From Aquipseudomonas alcaligenes_A (GTDB taxonomy: Bacteria > Pseudomonadota > Gammaproteobacteria > Pseudomonadales > Pseudomonadaceae): a stretch of DNA of 64,000 bases. The notes beneath the pieces are model-generated. The model made no database searches, was not told where the DNA came from, and saw only the letters and a list, made by a program, of their open reading frames with translations. This document shows, piece by piece, positions 61,095 through 64,000 of the stretch. The stretch lies in the NCBI GenBank assembly GCA_048595745.1, contig CP184361.1. One strand, given 5' to 3'. The translations under genes were made by a program, and so were the position numbers. Within the stretch, counting starts at the first letter, position 1. The number at the start of each line of letters is the position of its first letter.

Positions 61095-61765
61095 GCGAGG
61101 AACATTTCGACGACGAACTCGACGGCAGCCTGCCGTCCGGCCCGCGCCACCCGATGGCCGCGCGTTTCCGCGGCTACCTGCCGGTGGTGGTGGATGTCGA
61201 GACCGGCGGTTTCAACGCCGCAACCGACGCCCTGCTGGAGATCGCCGCGACCACCATCGCCATGGACGAAGGCGGCTTCCTCTATCCGGACCACACGCAC
61301 TTCTTCCGCGTCGAGCCCTTCGAGGGCGCCAATATCGAACAGGCAGCGCTGGAGTTCACCGGCATCAAGCTGGATCACCCACTGCGCCAGGCGGTGAGCG
61401 AGGAGCAGGCGCTGACCGAGATATTCCGGGGCCTGCGCAAGTCGATCAAGGCCAATGGATGCAAGCGCGCCATCCTGGTCGGTCACAACAGCAGCTTCGA
61501 CCTCGGCTTTCTGAATGCCGCGGTGGCCCGTTGCGACATCAAGCGCAACCCCTTCCACCCCTTCTCCAGCTTCGACACCGCCACGCTGGCCGGCCTCGCC
61601 TACGGCCAGACCGTACTGGCCAAGGCCTGCCAGGCGGCCGGCATCGATTTCGACGGCAAGGAAGCGCACTCCGCGCGCTATGACACCGAGAAAACCGCCG
61701 AGCTGTTCTGCGGCATCGTCAACCGCTGGAAGGAAATGGGCGGCTGGGATGAATTCGACCAGTAA
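61091..61765 (+). CDS. rnt: Ribonuclease T
   Basis: 3'-exoribonuclease of 224 residues that trims tRNA and other stable RNA ends. DEDDh motifs are present: Exo I VVVDVETGGFN, Exo II LVGHNSSFDLGFLN, Exo III AHSARYDTEKTAEL. It is translationally coupled to pyrC (ATGA) and followed by a terminator. Confidence 0.96.
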   Translation: MSEEHFDDELDGSLPSGPRHPMAARFRGYLPVVVDVETGGFNAATDALLEIAATTIAMDEGGFLYPDHTHFFRVEPFEGANIEQAALEFTGIKLDHPLRQAVSEEQALTEIFRGLRKSIKANGCKRAILVGHNSSFDLGFLNAAVARCDIKRNPFHPFSSFDTATLAGLAYGQTVLAKACQAAGIDFDGKEAHSARYDTEKTAELFCGIVNRWKEMGGWDEFDQ

Positions 61766-61786
61766 GCCCCCTGCCCCGTGATGAAG

Positions 61787-61811
61787 AACCCGGCCCAGGC
61801 CGGGTTTTTTG
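61787..61811 (+). terminator. Terminator of pyrC-rnt
   Basis: Stem AACCCGGCC / GGCCGGGTT with a short loop, then a run of six T. Confidence 0.88.
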
Positions 61812-61890
61812 TGCCCCATCGAAAGAAGGCGCAGCGCCGGCCAAAGGGAAACTCACGCAGCTGTGAAATCAATTCGCCAATCTTTGACAA

Positions 61891-61909
61891 GCATTCTCAT
61901 TAGCATTAG
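61891..61909 (+). promoter_or_regulatory. Fur box upstream of bfd
   Basis: GCATTCTCATTAGCATTAG: three successive hexamers resembling the Fur half-site (N-ATT-like), 40 bp before the bfd ATG. Iron repression of bfd is well known in Pseudomonas. Confidence 0.65.
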
Positions 61910-61949
61910 TATCCTGCCAACAGTAATCCTACTCGATAGAGCCTGCAGC

Positions 61950-62168
61950 ATGTACGTTTGCCTGTGCCACGGTGTGACAGACGGCCAAATCCGCGAAGCC
62001 ATCTACGAAGGCTGCTGCAGCTATCGTGACGTGCGCGACAGCCTCGGCGTGGGCACCCAGTGCGGCAAGTGTGCCTGCCTTGCCAAGCAGGTGGTGCGCG
62101 ATACCCTCGGCGAACTGCAGAGCAGCCAGAGCGCCCTCGCCGGCCAGGCAAGCTTCGTCGCCGCCTGA
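61950..62168 (+). CDS. bfd: Bacterioferritin-associated ferredoxin
   Basis: [2Fe-2S] ferredoxin of 72 residues that donates electrons to bacterioferritin so that stored iron is released under iron limitation. The four cysteine ligands are in MYVCLCHGVTD and VGTQCGKCACL. The start at 61950 follows from the family's MYVCLC opening; the longer frame upstream runs through the Fur box. bfrB, its partner, is not next to it in this window. Confidence 0.95.
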   Translation: MYVCLCHGVTDGQIREAIYEGCCSYRDVRDSLGVGTQCGKCACLAKQVVRDTLGELQSSQSALAGQASFVAA

Positions 62169-62178
62169 CCCCGAACAC

Positions 62179-62207
62179 AAAAAAGCCGGACCCAGGTCCG
62201 GCTTTTT
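62179..62207. terminator. Bidirectional terminator between bfd and miaE
   Basis: Stem AAAAGCCGGACC / GGTCCGGCTTTT with a 2-base loop, flanked by A and T runs. Confidence 0.88.
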
Positions 62208-62225
62208 CATGCCCGCAGGAAAACC

Positions 62226-62834
62226 TCAACCCTGTGGCACACCGCTGTGGAAACGGAACTCCTGATCCGGCGACTCGATCAGCTCACGCTCGGTGGCACG
62301 CACGCGCTCAACGGTGCGCTCGACATCACTCGCCTCGCCGTACTGATAGGCCAGCTTGAGATAGCCCTGGAAATGGCGAGCCTCGGACTTGAGCAAGCCG
62401 CCGTAGAACTTGCCCAGCTCCTCGTCCAGGTGCGGCACCAGCGCCTCGAAACGCTCACAGCTGCGCGCCTCGATGAAGGCGCCCACCACCAGGGTATCCA
62501 CCAGTTTCTGCGGCTCATGGTTACGCACCTGCTTGCGCAGCCCGGAGGCATAACGCGAAGCGGACACCGGGCGCGGCTCGATGCGGCGCTTCTTCATGAT
62601 GCGCAGCACCTGCTCGTGGTGAACCAGCTCCTCGCGCGCCAGGCGCGACATGAAATTGACCAGATCGAGCGCCTGGTTGTACTTGGCGATCAGCGCCATG
62701 GCCGTGGAGGCCGCCTTGAACTCGTTGTTCTTGTGATCGATCAACAGCGTCTGCTGATCGGCCAGGGCCGCCTCGACCCAGGCAGCAGGCGTCGGGCAGG
62801 CAAGAAAGTCATGGATGCTGAGTTCGGTATTCAC
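62226..62834 (-). CDS. miaE: tRNA-(ms2io6A)-hydroxylase MiaE
   Basis: Non-haem diiron monooxygenase of 202 residues that hydroxylates ms2i6A37 to ms2io6A37 in tRNAs reading UNN codons. Diiron ligands sit in a ferritin-like bundle: the Glu of NNEFKAASTA, SRLAREELVHHEQVLRIM (ExxH), the Glu of FIEARSCERFEAL, and LLKSEARHFQGYL (ExxH). It is convergent with bfd. Confidence 0.92.
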   Translation of the reverse strand: MNTELSIHDFLACPTPAAWVEAALADQQTLLIDHKNNEFKAASTAMALIAKYNQALDLVNFMSRLAREELVHHEQVLRIMKKRRIEPRPVSASRYASGLRKQVRNHEPQKLVDTLVVGAFIEARSCERFEALVPHLDEELGKFYGGLLKSEARHFQGYLKLAYQYGEASDVERTVERVRATERELIESPDQEFRFHSGVPQG

Positions 62835-62984
62835 GGCGCGAATGTTGGCAGGCAGTAACGAGGCGCGCCATTATACGGATGAAGGCGCGCGGGGCCAGCG
62901 ATGCCGTGATGCAGGTCAAGACGCCGCCAGCGGCCGCCTCTATAGTGGGCTGCATTCAAGCACCTCAAGCACAGGGAGACGCTC

Positions 62985-63848
62985 ATGCAAGCCATACGCA
63001 GCATTCTGGTGGTGATGGACCCCCAGCACCCCGAGGGCCTGGCGCTCAAACGCGCCAAGCTGATCGCCGGAGTGACCCAGTCGCATCTGCACCTGCTGGT
63101 CTGCGACAAGAAAGGCGACCACGCCGACTACCTCGCGCAGCAACAGGCCGCACTGCAGGAGGAAGGTTTCAGCGTCAGCATCCAGCAGGCGTGGCACGAA
63201 GGCCTGTACCAGACCATCATCTCCGTGCAGCAGGCCGAGGGCTGTGGCCTGGTGGTCAAGCAGCACGTACCGGACAACCCGCTGAAGAAGGCCCTGCTCA
63301 CCCCCGAGGATTGGAAGCTGCTGCGCTACTGCCCGGGCCCGGTGCTGATGGTCAAGACCGACAATCCCTGGACCGGCGGCGTAATCCTGGCGGCGGTCGA
63401 TGTCGGCAACAGCGATGCCGAGCACCGCACCCTGCATTCAGGCATCGTCAGCCACGGCTACGACATTGCCAACCTGGCCAAGGGCACCCTGCACGTGATC
63501 AGCGCACACCCCTCGCCCATGTTGTCCGCAGCCGACCCGACCTTCCAGCTCAAGGAAACCATCGAGGCGCGCTACCGTGCACAGTGCAAGGCCTTCCAGG
63601 CCGAATACGACGTGAGCGACGAGCGCCTGCATGTGGAGGAAGGCCCAGCCGATGTACTGATCCCCTACACCGCGCAGAAGCTGTCCGCGGTGGTCACCGT
63701 GGTCGGCACCGTGGCGCGCACCGGCCTGTCTGGCGCTTTGATCGGCAATACCGCGGAGGTGGTGCTGGACGCCCTGGAAAGCGACGTGCTGGTGCTCAAG
63801 CCGGACGAGATCATCGCCCACCTCGAGGAGCTGGTCGCCCAGCGCTGA
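62985..63848 (+). CDS. Tandem universal stress protein (UspE-like)
   Basis: Cytoplasmic stress protein of 287 residues made of two Usp domains (about 1-125 and 130-280). The first begins IRSILVVMDPQHPEG. The second keeps the ATP-binding-type loop near its end (GTVARTGLSGALIGNTAEVVL). The order and length match UspE. In pseudomonads such proteins rise under oxygen limitation. A terminator follows directly. Confidence 0.87.
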   Translation: MQAIRSILVVMDPQHPEGLALKRAKLIAGVTQSHLHLLVCDKKGDHADYLAQQQAALQEEGFSVSIQQAWHEGLYQTIISVQQAEGCGLVVKQHVPDNPLKKALLTPEDWKLLRYCPGPVLMVKTDNPWTGGVILAAVDVGNSDAEHRTLHSGIVSHGYDIANLAKGTLHVISAHPSPMLSAADPTFQLKETIEARYRAQCKAFQAEYDVSDERLHVEEGPADVLIPYTAQKLSAVVTVVGTVARTGLSGALIGNTAEVVLDALESDVLVLKPDEIIAHLEELVAQR

Positions 63849-63859
63849 TCGCCCACACG

Positions 63860-63886
63860 AAAAAGCCGCCCTCGGGCGGCTTTTTT
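63860..63886. terminator. Terminator after the universal stress gene
   Basis: Stem AAAGCCGCCC / GGGCGGCTTT with a 2-base loop and a T6 run. It can also serve the converging partial gene. Confidence 0.88.
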
Positions 63887-63898
63887 CATGGTGCCAGG

Positions 63899-64000
63899 TC
63901 AGACTCGGATTTCCATGCCCTCGCGCAGGAAGCGCGGTGCGATATAACGCTCGTAATGGGCCTCGGAGAGCAGGAAGAACTCGCGATCGATGGCCTCGCG
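63899..64000 (-). CDS. Unidentified protein, C-terminal 33 residues only
   Basis: Open frame entering from the right edge and ending at a TGA (63899-63901). The visible residues are in the order REAIDREFF, LLSEAHYERY, IAPRFLREGMEIRV. The good hairpin terminator placed just beyond the stop and the dense codon use support a real gene. I do not recognise the family from so short a piece. Confidence 0.55.
   Translation of the reverse strand, partial: REAIDREFFLLSEAHYERYIAPRFLREGMEIRV

Overview
The window is a stretch of a Pseudomonas chromosome, gene-dense and high in G+C. The evidence is the set of characteristic neighbourhoods: tig-clpP-clpX-lon-hupB-ppiD, rnf-nth followed by a PA3496-type gene, gloA-argG-motY-pyrC-rnt-bfd, and an NrtR-controlled NAD salvage operon. 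Protein sequences are closest in feel to the P. aeruginosa / P. mendocina side of the genus, but the species cannot be fixed from this window.

Layout. 1-7.3 kb: the end of a chemoreceptor gene, an FMN reductase, a PhoQ-like kinase/regulator pair co-transcribed with two PepSY proteins, a patatin-like lipase, a DUF5329 protein and queD. 7.29-8.32 kb: a decayed IS1595-family element with readable inverted repeats, lodged in the T-tract of the queD terminator. 8.4-17.3 kb: the protein quality-control block (ppiD, hupB, lon, clpX, clpP, tig), then a tRNA-Arg/His/Leu cluster, all on the minus strand. 17.5-26.6 kb: folD, then a six-gene ABC importer of the glycerol (GlpSTPQV) type. A sigma-54 activator is divergent from it. 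The gap between them holds six TGAACA boxes and a -24/-12 promoter. 26.6-32.1 kb: a GGDEF-EAL protein, an FKBP isomerase, a class C beta-lactamase and a UvrD-like helicase.

32.1-41.6 kb: cysS and glnS, ppiB, lpxH, an SPFH protein, a flavodoxin, an RlmI-like methyltransferase and putP. Two related ~135-bp palindromic elements fill the gaps glnS-cysS and ppiB-lpxH. 42.0-50.1 kb: nrtR divergent from pncA-pncB-nadE, then dcd, a small MreB-N-domain protein, apbC and metG. 50.4-52.3 kb: a DUF1190 / ATP-grasp (glutathionylspermidine synthase-like) / DUF350 cluster of unknown function. 52.3-56.8 kb: an rnf operon with A, B, D, G and E but no rnfC, whose RnfB has a coiled-coil extension of about 240 residues, followed by nth. 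56.9-64 kb: the PA3496-type gene, gloA, argG, motY, pyrC, rnt, bfd, miaE, a tandem universal-stress protein and the end of an unidentified gene.

Most of the window is core housekeeping. The parts most worth a second look are the ATP-grasp/DUF350/DUF1190 cluster, the rnf operon without rnfC, the TGAACA/sigma-54 control region of the presumed glycerol importer, the solo MreB-like domain protein, and the paired palindromic intergenic elements.
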